Assembly: GCA_963082875.1 (NCBI GenBank) | Contig: OY720099.1 | Span: forward strand, 19,821,066-19,885,065 | From: Corella eumyota | Lineage: Eukaryota > Chordata > Ascidiacea > Phlebobranchia > Corellidae | Direction of reading: 5' to 3' | Length of the DNA: 64,000 bases | Shown here: positions 24,901 through 36,100 of the stretch, in pieces | Numbering within the stretch: the stretch's first letter is position 1 | Layout: each line of letters opens with the position of its first letter | The notes under the pieces: model-generated | What the model saw: the letters and a program-made list of their open reading frames with translations, nothing else | Told to the model about the DNA's origin: nothing | Databases searched by the model: none | Position numbers and translations under genes: made by a program

Positions 24901-27900
24901 ATGCTTTCTATGTGGCTGCAGCTGTCATAGCGATCGCTTGTGTTCTGGTTTTACTTAAAATATTAGCGACCTTGAATTGTAATTTGGAGGTCAATAAAGC
25001 TAACGGGAAACAAAACAGAAATAATTTGTGAGTGTAAATTATTCTTGGTTTGAGTCAGGATAATAATGTTTATTGTATTATTTGTAACGCTTTATAAGTG
25101 CCTACTATGACATCATTGTACATTGCCCTCCAGTTGCACATAAGTTTTCAGACTAACTAACCTAAAATTGATCTGGTTTACTTTCAATACATTAGTAACT
25201 AGCTAAAAGCTTGGGTTGGCATTTTAATTGTCATAATATAGTTAAAACTCTTATATTTGCGTTTAATTTAACGAAGCACCACAAATGGCAGTTTGTTTTT
25301 AATTTAAAAGTCTTGTAAACTGCATATACAAGTTAAAAAAACTGCCATTTGTGGTGCTCGGCTAAATTAAAGGCAAATATAAGAGTTTTAACTATTTTAT
25401 GACAATTGAAATGCCAACCCAATGTGTAAAGTTCTCTAAGATCCATAATACGAATTTAAAAGGCAATTTTTTAAGTCAACTGTCTAACCAACCCTATTAT
25501 ATTACAGTGATGAACAAACCCCACTACATTACATGGGAAATTATGAAGGAACCAGAGTTAAAGATGATATAAGACCTCCATTAAACCAAGTTTGTTTTCT
25601 AATGGTTTTATTTAATTAATTAATTTAATTAACCTAATTAATTTTAGTACTTAATCAAGTTTTAATTATAAAAATTTAGTTTTTTAAAGGTATCACTGTT
25701 AAAAAATAGTGTTGCCAAATAAAAATGAATGTTTATCCTCAGATAAACAACGAGCAGAGTTTCCGAACGAGATTACGGGGCGTGGCAATGATTCTCGGGT
25801 TTTTTATCGCAACCTGGGTGGCTGCTGCCATGACTGTGGCTTCTCCATACATTCAGGTACAAGCCCTGCTCTGATGTTTATGTTAAATTTAATATTTTTA
25901 GCTCTAACCCAAAAATAAAATTATTTTTTATTTTTAACTTTTAGGCCACTGCTGCTAGAGAAATTTCAGCCTCAAAATTCAACAGAAATACTTTCTCAAC
26001 AACTAATAAGGTTAATAATCATTGTTGAAAAGTTTCTTTTATAATTGATTTATCCTCTATGTGGAAAGATCGATTTCACGACCTTAACATAGAGTAACAG
26101 GAGTTCATATTGTTTATAGCACCTTACTCAAGGGCACAACAGCATGAGAGCAGTTGGGATCAAACTCGGGATCCCATGTAGTTTAATTGTAACGGCTTTA
26201 TCTGCAAAAAAGTAAATTTTTTAAATGATATAATTTTATTTCAGGGAACTCCAGCAAACCTTAGTGAGATATTCTCTTTTGTGTTCGCCTTTCTCTCTTG
26301 TTCCACCTCAGTGCTTCTCTTCTACCAACATATTTGGTCCAGAAACGACGTCAAGCAAAACTGGAAAATGATGTCGTGCAAAAAGTCCAGGGTTGCCGCC
26401 AACAAATTAAATGAGGGCAGTGTTTCCAACATTATTTTCAACCAGAAGACTTCACGGGAGCCTAAAAGAGAAAATACTTCGACAACAGTTGGTTTGTGCA
26501 AAGTTTAATAAAGTTTTAATTAAAATTCTTTTTTTTAATTAATATTTTTTTTAGCGACGGAACAAACGACTGAAACAAATCTTCTGACCACCGCACCATC
26601 GTCCAATCAAAACACTTCACACAACAGGAGTTGTAACCACAATTCGACACACAACAGGACTTGTCAATCACATGTGTCACCGAACAGAAGTTGTCACTCA
26701 CATTTATCACCGAACAGAAGTTGTCACTCACATATGTCACCAAACAGGAGTTGTAACCGTGAGGATAAATCTCATCATGGAAGTCACAGAATTGCACATT
26801 CACACGTTAGTTTATTAAATTATTTAAAGCAAATAGAATAAATTTTTACATCCATTAACCAATTTCCTAAAGAACCATATTTCAACCATTTTTGTTAACC
26901 ATAAAAAATATGTAACCATTTTACCATTTTTTTGGCCATCTAGGGTGGTAATCTTTACCATAGTGAAAAAGACCATCTTATCGCTGGTTCATTTGAAAAC
27001 CATCATTATGGTTCGCAACAGTACTACAACCATTCAAGAAGTGGTGATAAACCAATTAAATTAACCAACCTACAAGTAAGAAAAAAAATTTGTCATATTT
27101 GAAAATTAATTTAAAATTTTTTTTTTGGTTTAACATTTTTGTTTATTCTCAGCATGATTCAAGCATGACCGAGCATAGTTTCGACAACGAGACGCACAAC
27201 AACATGCACACCCTCCCCACCATGCTACAACATACCCAACCTAAACTTGATAACAGTGTCCTATATCACAGGTATGTTTAACTATAAGTTACTAAACTTT
27301 TTTGAAGACTTAAAATATGATGCCAAATAACAGAAAATTGCTTTATATATTCACATTTTTTTGTCTGTATTTTGTGTTCTTAAAATTGTAAAATTTTGCC
27401 AGGTAGTGTGGTATATTGGTTATGGTATCGAGTTACTAGCCAAAAGGTTTTGAGTTCGATGCTAACCTATCACCTTAAAATGATATGAAAAAAATAATTG
27501 CAAAATTGAAATTTTATTCACTTAAATTTTTCTATTTTCCAGATATCAGAAGATGCGGAAAGCTCTTGATGCAAAAAAGAACAAACAGAAGAAGTTGGCG
27601 GTGTTACGGGAGTACGCACAGGATCCGATCACGAGTAACGAAGAGGGGGAGAAGTTGGTCAACATCAACTTGACCCAGGAACCTGAGAACAACAACGATG
27701 TACTTAAAGGTTGGTCCTGATAGTTTAGGGAACTTTAAAATCTGATATTTAAAGTAATAATTAACATTCCAGACAAGTCTTTAGATGGCTCTTAGTTTTA
27801 CTTATTTATAAACCAGAAAAAAGCCAGTTTTACAGCTTGTAATCTTTGACTGGCATTGGAGTGTAATGGTAACACTCCGCTTTACTACATAAGGTCCTGG

Positions 27901-28714
27901 GTTTAATCCCCACTACTCTCTTCATGTTGTAATGCCCTTAAGTAAGGTGGTATGAACAGTATAAACTTAAACACTTAATCAGCAGATTAATTATCGGGCA
28001 ATTTTAATCACATCCCAAACTGTTAAAGTCAACTTAAAAAACATCCCAAACTGTTAAAGTCAACTTAAGACTGGGTCAAAGTAACAAATTTTACTCTATG
28101 TTTAGGTTGTTAAGTCGACCTTCCCACATCAAGGATAAATAAAAAAAATCTTTTTTTGGCCATAGGGCTTAGTGCTATCGTGATTATTAAAGATAGCATT
28201 TAATTTTCAAATATGTTGTTTAAAAATTTCTCTAGATTATGACTTAAACTTCAAAGACACCGATCAAAAATATCGCCCTCTACTGATCTCGTCAAATAAA
28301 CAAAAACATCCAAAAAGAAACGGCAACACTGCCCCTCATCATCGACGCAGGTTATCACGACAACAAAACAGCAAAAGATACCCTCGATCGAGGATAAAGC
28401 AACAAACCAACAAAACTCTTAACCACACCGAGAAAAACAAGAGTCTTGACCTCAATGAGACAAACAAAGATCCTGACCTTGACGAAACAGACAAGGATGT
28501 TAACCTTCTTGGTGTGAACAAGAATTATAACTTTGTTGAAGAGAACAAGAGTCATAACTACATGACGGCCAACGATCTTTCCTCCCAATTATTTTTACCT
28601 ATTTCAGTCACAAGCCCTGTTCACCCCCTTAAAATGACCTCAGATCTAAAAGTTGGCGAACAAGGAGGGGAGGAGTTAGCGTACGCTTCAGTAAGGAATG
28701 AAACAAGTGTTTAA
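15938..28714 (+). CDS. ADGRA: ADGRA-type adhesion GPCR (GPR124/GPR125 relative), complete, 31 exons
   Basis: Exons are at 15938-16042, 16206-16297, 16447-16530, 16730-16801, 16935-17006, 17395-17466, 17787-17986, 18135-18247, 18583-18718, 19183-19364, 19531-19653, 20155-20313, 20773-20925, 21626-21751, 22004-22083, 22195-22385, 22457-22614, 23025-23161, 23460-23565, 23914-24065, 24348-24440, 24872-25027, 25508-25589, 25743-25856, 25945-26010, 26245-26491, 26555-26805, 26944-27075, 27153-27271, 27543-27709 and 28236-28714, giving 1472 aa. Order: signal peptide (about 1-20), Cys-rich LRR cap, LRRs encoded by 72-nt phase-2 exons, LRR C-cap (ICDC), Ig domain, hormone-receptor-like domain, GAIN-like region, GPS-like [10 protein letters not shown] without the cleavage-site His, seven hydrophobic helices, long tail and a final ETSV. 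LRR-Ig-HRM-7TM plus a C-terminal PDZ ligand is the ADGRA2/3 layout; vertebrate members act in Wnt7 signalling and planar polarity. Which paralogue it matches needs a tree. Intron 15 is GC-AG. Confidence 0.92.
17055..17361 (+). mobile_element. tRNA-derived SINE, family A, forward, with internal duplication
   Basis: Full length plus a duplicated CTTGCTAC(A/T)CCACAC word between the A and B boxes. In ADGRA intron 5. Confidence 0.88.
17500..17727 (+). mobile_element. tRNA-derived SINE, family A, forward, diverged and 3' short
   Basis: Head ACATGGTGTAGTTCAGAACAC; ends at TTACTCTATGTTTAAG. In ADGRA intron 6. Confidence 0.8.
18289..18478 (-). mobile_element. tRNA-derived SINE, family A, reverse, 5' truncated
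   Basis: Tail and core only. In ADGRA intron 8. Confidence 0.82.
18925..19075 (+). mobile_element. Second SINE-like family (B)
   Basis: Shares with the copy at 22788 a tRNA-like start (GGGTATGGCAACGGATTA), then GAGTCACACCAATGCCACAT, and an end with AGCTTAAACATGTCACAACA. In ADGRA intron 9. Confidence 0.7.
20515..20690 (+). repeat. Degenerate CTCAAAACACTTTTA array
   Basis: Repeated words ACTCAAAA, CACTTTTACTC and ACTTAAA at irregular spacing. ADGRA intron 12. Confidence 0.6.
21066..21323 (-). mobile_element. tRNA-derived SINE, family A, reverse
   Basis: Nearly full; short deletion in the B-box region. In ADGRA intron 13. Confidence 0.87.
21801..21965 (+). mobile_element. Foldback/MITE family C
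   Basis: ATTTTAATTGTTGTTATATG, GTGCACTACATATGGCAG. ADGRA intron 14. Confidence 0.7.
22084..22194 (+). other. GC-AG intron in the ADGRA gene
   Basis: The exon ends TACAG and the intron begins GCAAGT, ending TTTTTCAG before AAATGG. Only this junction keeps the frame (...TVYRNGNL...). It is the strong AG|GCAAGT form of U2-type GC-AG introns. Every other intron I placed in the window is GT-AG. Confidence 0.85.
22788..22965 (+). mobile_element. Second SINE-like family (B), best copy
   Basis: Starts CCAGTAGTGTGGCATATGAG, with a tRNA-like stretch and GAGCCAAAAGGTTTCAAGTC, then CACAACAGCACACCCTTTCC. About 170 bp. In ADGRA intron 17. Confidence 0.72.
23600..23868 (-). mobile_element. tRNA-derived SINE, family A, reverse
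   Basis: Full length, moderately diverged. In ADGRA intron 19. Confidence 0.86.
24088..24290 (-). mobile_element. tRNA-derived SINE, family A, reverse, old copy
   Basis: Strongly diverged but keeps the core order and the GTTGGAATTAAACCTGGGACC box. In ADGRA intron 20. Confidence 0.65.
24524..24772 (+). mobile_element. tRNA-derived SINE, family A, forward, 5' truncated
   Basis: Starts at the B-box (ATCAATCCCCACTGC) and runs through core and tail. In ADGRA intron 21. Confidence 0.84.
25211..25422. mobile_element. Family C element as a near-perfect 85-bp-arm palindrome
   Basis: The left arm starts TTGGGTTGGCATTTTAATTG and the right arm is its near-exact complement; the central spacer is about 45 bp. 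In ADGRA intron 22. Confidence 0.85.
26046..26182 (-). mobile_element. tRNA-derived SINE, family A, reverse, internally deleted
   Basis: Tail joined to the head half, core missing. In ADGRA intron 25. Confidence 0.75.
26620..26757 (+). repeat. In-frame 30-nt tandem repeat (SPNRSCHSH) in the ADGRA tail
   Basis: Three near-identical 10-residue units SH(V/L/M)SPNRSC(H/N) follow two degenerate units ([12 protein letters not shown]). Unit length is 30 nt, so copy changes keep the frame. It encodes a Cys/His/Ser-rich cytoplasmic stretch. Confidence 0.8.
27398..27478 (+). mobile_element. Second SINE-like family (B), head fragment
   Basis: GGTAGTGTGGTATATTGGTT and CCAAAAGGTTTTGAGTTCGA only. In ADGRA intron 29. 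Confidence 0.65.
27848..28150 (+). mobile_element. tRNA-derived SINE, family A, forward, with duplicated core word
   Basis: Full length; the word CATCCCAAACTGTTAAAGTC occurs twice in tandem near 28009-28062. In ADGRA intron 30. Confidence 0.85.
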
Positions 28715-29095
28715 TTAATTAATTAACGAGGTGTTTTGATTAAGTTTTTCATTAAGTTATGAAGAACATTTTATTACAATTCTCGGTGCCAAATATATTT
28801 TGTATTGTAAGCACTTCGCTCATATATTATTTGCCAAAGCAACGAAGGTACTCTTATAAAAAACATGATCTCTTTTCATATATCTATTAATCTATTACAT
28901 TGTGTGCTTTTAATTTCTATTTTTTTACAAAATTGTGATTTCTTGTTGCAGTTTTTTTTATAATTGTGCTTCTTTGTAGTTTTTACTAACTGTAGATTAT
29001 TGTTACTTGTAAATAGTTGATACTTTTACTGCCTAATTGCCTGATTTTTTACTTTTTTAATCTTCATTGTACAGTGTCTTACTTTTTTAACATTA

Positions 29096-29101
29096 AATAA
29101 A
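29096..29101 (+). terminator. Candidate poly(A) signal of ADGRA
   Basis: AATAAA about 380 nt after the stop codon, in an AT-rich 3' region. Confidence 0.45.
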
Positions 29102-29269
29102 TGATCAAACTAAAATAATACTTAAATCATGTAAGAAGGACAAATTTGCAACCCACAATTTAGGTACATTTGTGAATTGGACCTCGTCTGGAGTTGGCTC
29201 TTGCAGTTCAAAATTAACACTCGACAATGTAGGGTCGTTAGTTAAATTTTCTAAACATTTTTGTTTGTA

Positions 29270-29500
29270 TATATCCTTATTCTCGGTGTCGGAAAGTTGA
29301 ATGCGTGACTTAAACATAGAGTAATATCAGTTACTTCGACCCAGCCTCGAGTTGATTTTAACAGTTTGGTATATTATAGATTATAATTGCCCGATGATTA
29401 TGCTGCTGATTAAGTGCTGGTTTAGCAGAAGTATATAGCGTCTTACTTAAGGGCGCTACAGCGTGAGATCAGTGGGGATTGAACTCTCCACCTCGTGTGC
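29270..29500 (-). mobile_element. tRNA-derived SINE, family A, reverse, 5' truncated
   Basis: Tail, core and B-box present, A-box missing. Downstream of ADGRA. Confidence 0.84.
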
Positions 29501-29768
29501 ATAGGTTAAAATATGTTTTTTATACAAACTATATAGTATTAAGGTTTTAATTGCAAATATTTTATTTTTTAGTATGTATATACGTTTACAAATGTTAATT
29601 TATGCAAAAATTCTTGAATATAAAATAATGGAATTTGTTTCTCCTTGAGGATAAACGTAAATGTTGTCAGGTTAGGCGGATATGCCATTTTCGGTCATAA
29701 CTTCTATCAAGGGATTGAACCACCGGAAAAAAGTTTAAACTTGTATTTTAGAATGTCAAGGGCAGGAG

Positions 29769-29780
29769 TGACGTCACGTG
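29769..29780. promoter_or_regulatory. Overlapping CRE and E-box (TGACGTCACGTG) before PTPN
   Basis: TGACGTCA at 29769-29776 overlaps CACGTG at 29775-29780, about 340 bp upstream of the PTPN ATG. The same two motifs overlap in the opposite order in the TJP1 promoter. Confidence 0.55.
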
Positions 29781-30119
29781 GCATTGTTTACAAACAAAAA
29801 CCGAACAAATAGGAGGCGAAACATTCTAGTTTGTTCATGTTAAACAATTTTAAATTATTATTAAGACTTGAGTCGTTTTATTTAGAGTAATAACCAGCAA
29901 AAAAAACACGTTTTTAAATTTTTTTTATCTTATTGAAAACAAATTGTTTAATTTTGATTTATTTTTTTTAAAGCAGTTAGGTTGTTATGCAAACAATATT
30001 GAATTTAAACAGAAACATGTTTTAATTATTTATTTAATTGATTATTTTCATTCGGTTTAATTTGAATTATGTCCGCTTTCTGTTCTGGAAATAACAGCAA
30101 CAACAACTAGGAATTGAAG

Positions 30120-33100
30120 ATGGCGCAGTTTGAGAAAATAATCGACAATTTTATCGATAAAGTTGAAGATTTGTATCAACCAACGAATAACTTTGATGAC
30201 GGCTTCTCAGCGGAGTTTTTTGTAAGTGTTTGAGTTTTTATGTTTAAAATTATTTTGTGTTATGTCTATGATAAAGTTTTAATTTAATAACCGGTAGCGT
30301 AGTGTAGTTAGTGGTCAAAAAACTTGGCTTTACTACATGGAATCTTGAGTTTGATCCCCATTCTTTATGCTGTAGTTCCATTAATTATGAGGGCTATAAG
30401 CGGTATGAACTTTTGTTGAGCCAATACCAATCAGCAGTTTAATTATTTAGCAATTGGAATTAATAATATTCCAAACTTTCAAAGTCAACTTGAAACTGGG
30501 GACTGGGTGGGGGTAACTAAACTTACCTTATGTTTAGGTTGTGAAGTTAGCTTTTCCACATTCAAAATAAAAAACAAAATATTTTGAAAATAATAATAAC
30601 CTTTTTTTTAATATTATTTTTTGTAGAAAATTAAGCAACAATCCTCTTCATTAAAAAAAGACCCAGATTATGAATCTTCTGCTGGGGAGGATTTCACAAA
30701 TAAAAAGAAGAATCGATACAAGGATATTTTGCCTTGTAAGTTTTATAGTATTCTAGTGAGGCTTGGTGGACATTGTATGTCTTATAGAATGTAATAAAAC
30801 TGCCATTTGTGGTCTGTGTGTAAATTATAATGGGCAAATATCAGTTAAGAGTTGTGACCATAATATGACATATAAAATGTCGAATGTGGGAAGGGCTATT
30901 AACCAGTTAAATAAAAGAAATATAATTTATTACTGAAAATCTTTTAAACTATCATAATTTGGGTTTTAATATTTGTGTATACAAATCATTTTAAAATTAA
31001 TTAATATTATTTAATAATAAAATGACAAAAATTGTTTTTTTTATACTAATTAATTACTATTATAGCAATTTTAATTTGTACAGGAAATTGCCATATAAAA
31101 ATAACAAATTGTGTTCATTTTATAATTTTTTATATCTTTAATGAAGAAGCCGTGGTTGATACATTGTATTTTTCATTCAAATCCTGGTTAATAGAAAATG
31201 ATGATTAATCTTATTATGAAACTATAAAAATTCTAAGTTTTCCATTGTGAATCATTTAATGACTTTCTAGTAGACATAAAACATGTTTTTAACTAAGTTT
31301 TAGTTTATTCTCCTCACTTTAAAAGTAATATAAATTAAACGATAAAGAAGCACAAGTAATTTTGATTTTCTATATTTTGTGATTTTTTATACTTCTAAAA
31401 ATTTCACAAAACTTTAAAATATTTATATTTTTTAGTTGATTATAGTCGAGTTCGCCTTCCACCTTCTGACCCAAGCTTAAATGATGATTACATTAATGCA
31501 AGTTTTATAAAGGTATATCATTTCTTCTTAAAGAAATTACAAATAACTTTAAAAAATAAATAAAAAATGTACTTAATGAAAACTCTAACATAAGTTAATG
31601 TTAAATATATTTTTCTAAGACATATTGCAAGTCATTATGTATAAAAAATTAAAATTTGACAAATATATTAATAAATTATTAAAATGTCTTAAACAATTGC
31701 TACACCACCATGAGGTCGTGGGTTTAATCCCCAGCGCTCTCATGCTGTAGCGCCCTTGAGTAAGGCGCTATAATCAATATAAACTCTTGCTGAGCCAGCA
31801 CTTATTCAGCAGCTTAATTAACGGGCAATTATAATCTATAATATCCCAAATTGCCACAAGCAACTCGAGACTGGGTCGGAGTAACTGATGTTACTCTATG
31901 TTTAGGTCGCGCATTCGACTTACCCACATCGAGGATAAAGATATATACATAAAAAAATTGCTTTCAAAGCTCTTTATTTATTCTTTTAGGGAGCAAATAA
32001 GCATAAGTCGTACATTGCCTCTCAGGGTCCTCTTCCCCACACTGTCAACGACTTCTGGAGAATGTTGTGGCATTATAACATCAAAGTCATCATAATGGTG
32101 TGCAGGGAAGTAGAATTGGGGAAGAGGAAATGTGAAAGGTAAGAAGATAAAAATATAAAAAACGATCTAAACATAGAACAACATTAGTTATACTGACCCA
32201 GTCTTGAGTTGCCTGTGGCAGTTCGGGATTTTATAGATTATAATTGCTCAATAAATAAGCTGCTGATTAGGTGCTGGCTCAGCAGAAGTTCATATTGTTT
32301 ATATTGTCTAACTCAAGTGTTTCACAGCATGAGAGCAGTAGGGTTTAAACCTAGGACCTGATGTAGTAAACCCTTTTCTGACTACTAAATCAAGCTGGAG
32401 GGTTATTTTAAATTGAAGTGTTTTGTAACTTTTGCTTTCATTTTAGATACTGGGCCGGGGAGAATAATGAACCCAAACAATTCCTCGATATTAAAGTCAC
32501 GTTGGATTCAGAAAAAGAAATCAGAAGCGGAATATTTCAGCGGAATTTCACTGCTACTAAAGGCTCAGTAAGTTGGTTTTAACTGTTTGGTAAACATAAT
32601 AGTAAAAGTTAAATACTTAACTTGTTTGCTGATCATTCTAGTTGACTTCATAGTTATTTAGAGAAACTTTAAACTGAAAAAGTGTATTTGCTTGATTTAA
32701 AATTCTAAATAAGTTATTCAGAAATTGGATTTATTGAATAAATTTTAAATTAAAAGCTATTCTATACAATATTAAGTCAACTTGTTTTACTCATATGAAT
32801 TGTTTAAAATATTGTCTATAAAACTCTGTTATAGGCATCTTTGTCCAAGTTTTTGTTTTAGATTGTGTGTATGAAGCAAATAGGAACATTATCAGGCTAT
32901 TTTAACATCATAGATACTAATATATATACTTATTGATACCAATACCTATTTTAACCAATAGATATCAACTTATGTCTTTTATTCTAATTAAAAAATACCA
33001 ATACTTTTATTCTAATTAAAAAATACCAATAGACAATATACCTTAGATACCAATATGTGCAAATATAGATGCAAATAAAACAATATAATTAAGTAGATAA

Positions 33101-36100
33101 CAATAGCTTATAGGTACTAATATTTTAACTAGTTCTAACATATATTTTTATGGTTTCAAACGCTGTTGTTTTCCACAGGAGCAGAGAAGTTTCTTCCAAC
33201 TCCAGTATGTAGCTTGGCCGGATCATGGAACTCCAAGAACAAGGGAAGAGATTTTATCGATGATTAACTCCGCTAGGAAGGTGCAGACCAGAGAGTAAGT
33301 TATCTATCTTGTTTGTTATTTCTCAATGTCGGGGGGGGGGGGGCTTTATAGAAAGTTGTCTTGTTTATTAATTCTTGATAAAGAGGGGGTTGGGGCTTTA
33401 TAGAAAATTGTCTTGTTTATTAATTCTTGATAAGGAGGGTGGGCAACTTAACATTTAAACTGTGACTTTTATATCTTAAACCCAGTGTTTAAATGATTTT
33501 GTGCTTGGTTTTATTCAAATAATTATAAAATTAACGTTAAATTAAGTTTTAAATTGAACATAGTATATTGTACAACAAAAATTATTAATTAAAAGCTTAT
33601 AAAATTGGCATTTATATAAGACAATATTTGTACATAGTAGGTTTTAGAAATAAAGGTCATTTGTACTTATATTTTGTTATTATAAAATATTCTATAAATA
33701 AAAAAATATTGACACTTTTAGCTTATTTGTAATTATTAATAAAAATCAAATTAGATTTTTATTTGAACAAAATCAAATTGTTAATTAGATAAGTTAACAA
33801 ATTTAACAACAAAGTCACCACTTTGTAATATCGTTTCCTCCTATAGAGGAAGTAGTTGGATTTCAGTGCACGATTTATCACCAACTTTATTTTTAACTTT
33901 ATTGTGTTTTCTTTTTAATTCCTTTTTTGTACTATAGTGAGACATAGTTTATATTTAGGCTTATCATAATATTTAATACTCTTTTTAGTTAATTTAAAGT
34001 TGGTTAACAATATACTTTAAAAAACACCAATAAAACGATGTTAAAAAAAGCAACACCTCACTATTTAAATCATTTTCAAGATACCATTTTAACCATTGTG
34101 TGAAAGACCATTTTAACCATTTTTAACAGACCATCTTACCTATGATGTTACAGACATTTTAAACCATTATGTTGCATACCATTTAAACCATTATTTTATA
34201 AACCATTATAACCGTTAAAGTTACAGAATTGTAAAACACCAATTAAATTTTGTTAAAATAAGTACCATCACTTTTTTAACCATTATGTTAAAGACAATTT
34301 AAACTAATATGTTACAAAAGTGTAAAACACTATTTAGATTTTTTTTATAATAAGAACCATCACCATTTTAACCATTATGTTACAGTCAGGACCAGAAGAC
34401 ACCATTATGTGTGCACTGTAGTGCTGGTTGTGGTCGAACTGGTGCTATTCTGGTAATTGATTATTTTCAGTGTCTTCTTAAACAAAAGGTAACAACTTTT
34501 AATTAATAAAGTAAACACTTTTTTAATTGCATCATTTAAAAAAATGAAATATATAATTTAAAAAATATTTGTAAATGATATTAGTTGACTTTTAGGAATA
34601 ATTTAAATAACGAATTTTTTGAATTTGTTAATTTTTAAAATACTTAATATGTGTTGCTTATATGTTGCATACGCCTACTAGGAAAGATCATTATTAATCA
34701 AAATATATAAAACTAACATTGTTGTACAAGCAGGCACAGTTTAAAACAATATTTTCTTAAAACTTATTTGAAAGATGTTGTTTAACTTATAACTTAATGT
34801 GCTCAACTTTAAACTTAGTTCAAAGAGTTTTATTTATACAACCACACGGTTCAAGGCCTGGGGGGGTAATAAATTTGAGGCAGATTAATTAACCACATTT
34901 TATACCGGTTTCAAACCTGGGTTTAGTAATAATTAAAATCTTTATTTTTAACTTTCACTTTTAACAAAAAAATTTTTATTGATATTACAAAAAATTTTAA
35001 ATTTTTTTAGGTTTGGTTGTTGAAAAATAAATATTAATTTTTTAATGAAAAAATTCTATTAATTAATGTTGTTTATTTATGTTTTTACTTCATTATGTTG
35101 GGAGGAAAGTGAAATTAGTTGTTTTCGTACTGAACATATGTTATTATGTTGGCTAAGTCATTCAGTTGTTGACTTTAAACTGGGTTCAACAGATTCGAGA
35201 TTTTTTGTAAATCTTTAACTCCTGGGGTTAACCAAAGAATAAAATAATAAATTCTCTATTTTTTTAATTTATATGATCGGGGTTTTGTCCTTAATTTCAT
35301 AAATACTGAATGAATTAAATATTTATCTTTTCAACAAATATACCATCACAAAATTTTAATGATATTATTTATTATTAATATTTTTTAAAAGTTTTTTTTT
35401 TTTAAATTACATATTTATTACATAAATTTTGTTAATTTCTTTTTGCTTCTTATTTGTGCAAATATTCAACACAAAATTGAATTTAAATTTGTTTTATTTT
35501 TATTTCGAACAAACAAACCTTTAAATAATCATCAATAATCATTACATACATATGTTCTTTTAAATAACCATCAATAATCATTACATACCTATGTTCTTTT
35601 TAATTTAGGTTAATATCATGAGTTAAGAATATATTTTGATTTATTTTTATTGGTAACCAACCTTTACAGAAATTGCCCCAAAACTTGACAGTTTATGATG
35701 TTGTTGTTGAGATGAGGAAACAGAGACCTGCGATCGTCCAAACTAAGGTAAGAACTAAGAATATTATTTAAATCTTTGTGTACTGCCAACTATGTTTAAC
35801 TTATAAAGTGTCTTACCCTTTTTTATTTAAAAACTAGTCAATAACCCGCCTTACAGCTCACCCCAACTTAATATTAAACTTGATTTAAAATAGACCGTGT
35901 AACATAACGTTTATTTATTGGAACCCCATGCTTTAGCACATACCATAAAAATAGTTAATAGTCCGCCCTATGGTTAGAATTTTAATTGTTGTAATATGGT
36001 CACAACTCTCAACTAATATTTGGTTGCAATAATTTACCTGTGCACCAAAACTGGTTGTTTTATTATTTTGTTTACATACATCTATAAATATATTGTCCAC

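Larger units (their letters stand above)
28715..30119. other. ADGRA 3' UTR and PTPN upstream region
   Basis: About 1.4 kb. The ADGRA poly(A) signal candidate AATAAA is at 29096-29101. A reverse SINE covers 29270-29500. The segment 29660-29830 is less AT-rich and carries a CRE overlapping an E-box, and looks like the PTPN promoter. No additional gene. Confidence 0.5.

Noticed and set aside
28339-28588. Minus-strand frames opposite the last ADGRA exon
   Set aside because: Shadows; the plus frame splices in phase and ends in the expected PDZ ligand.
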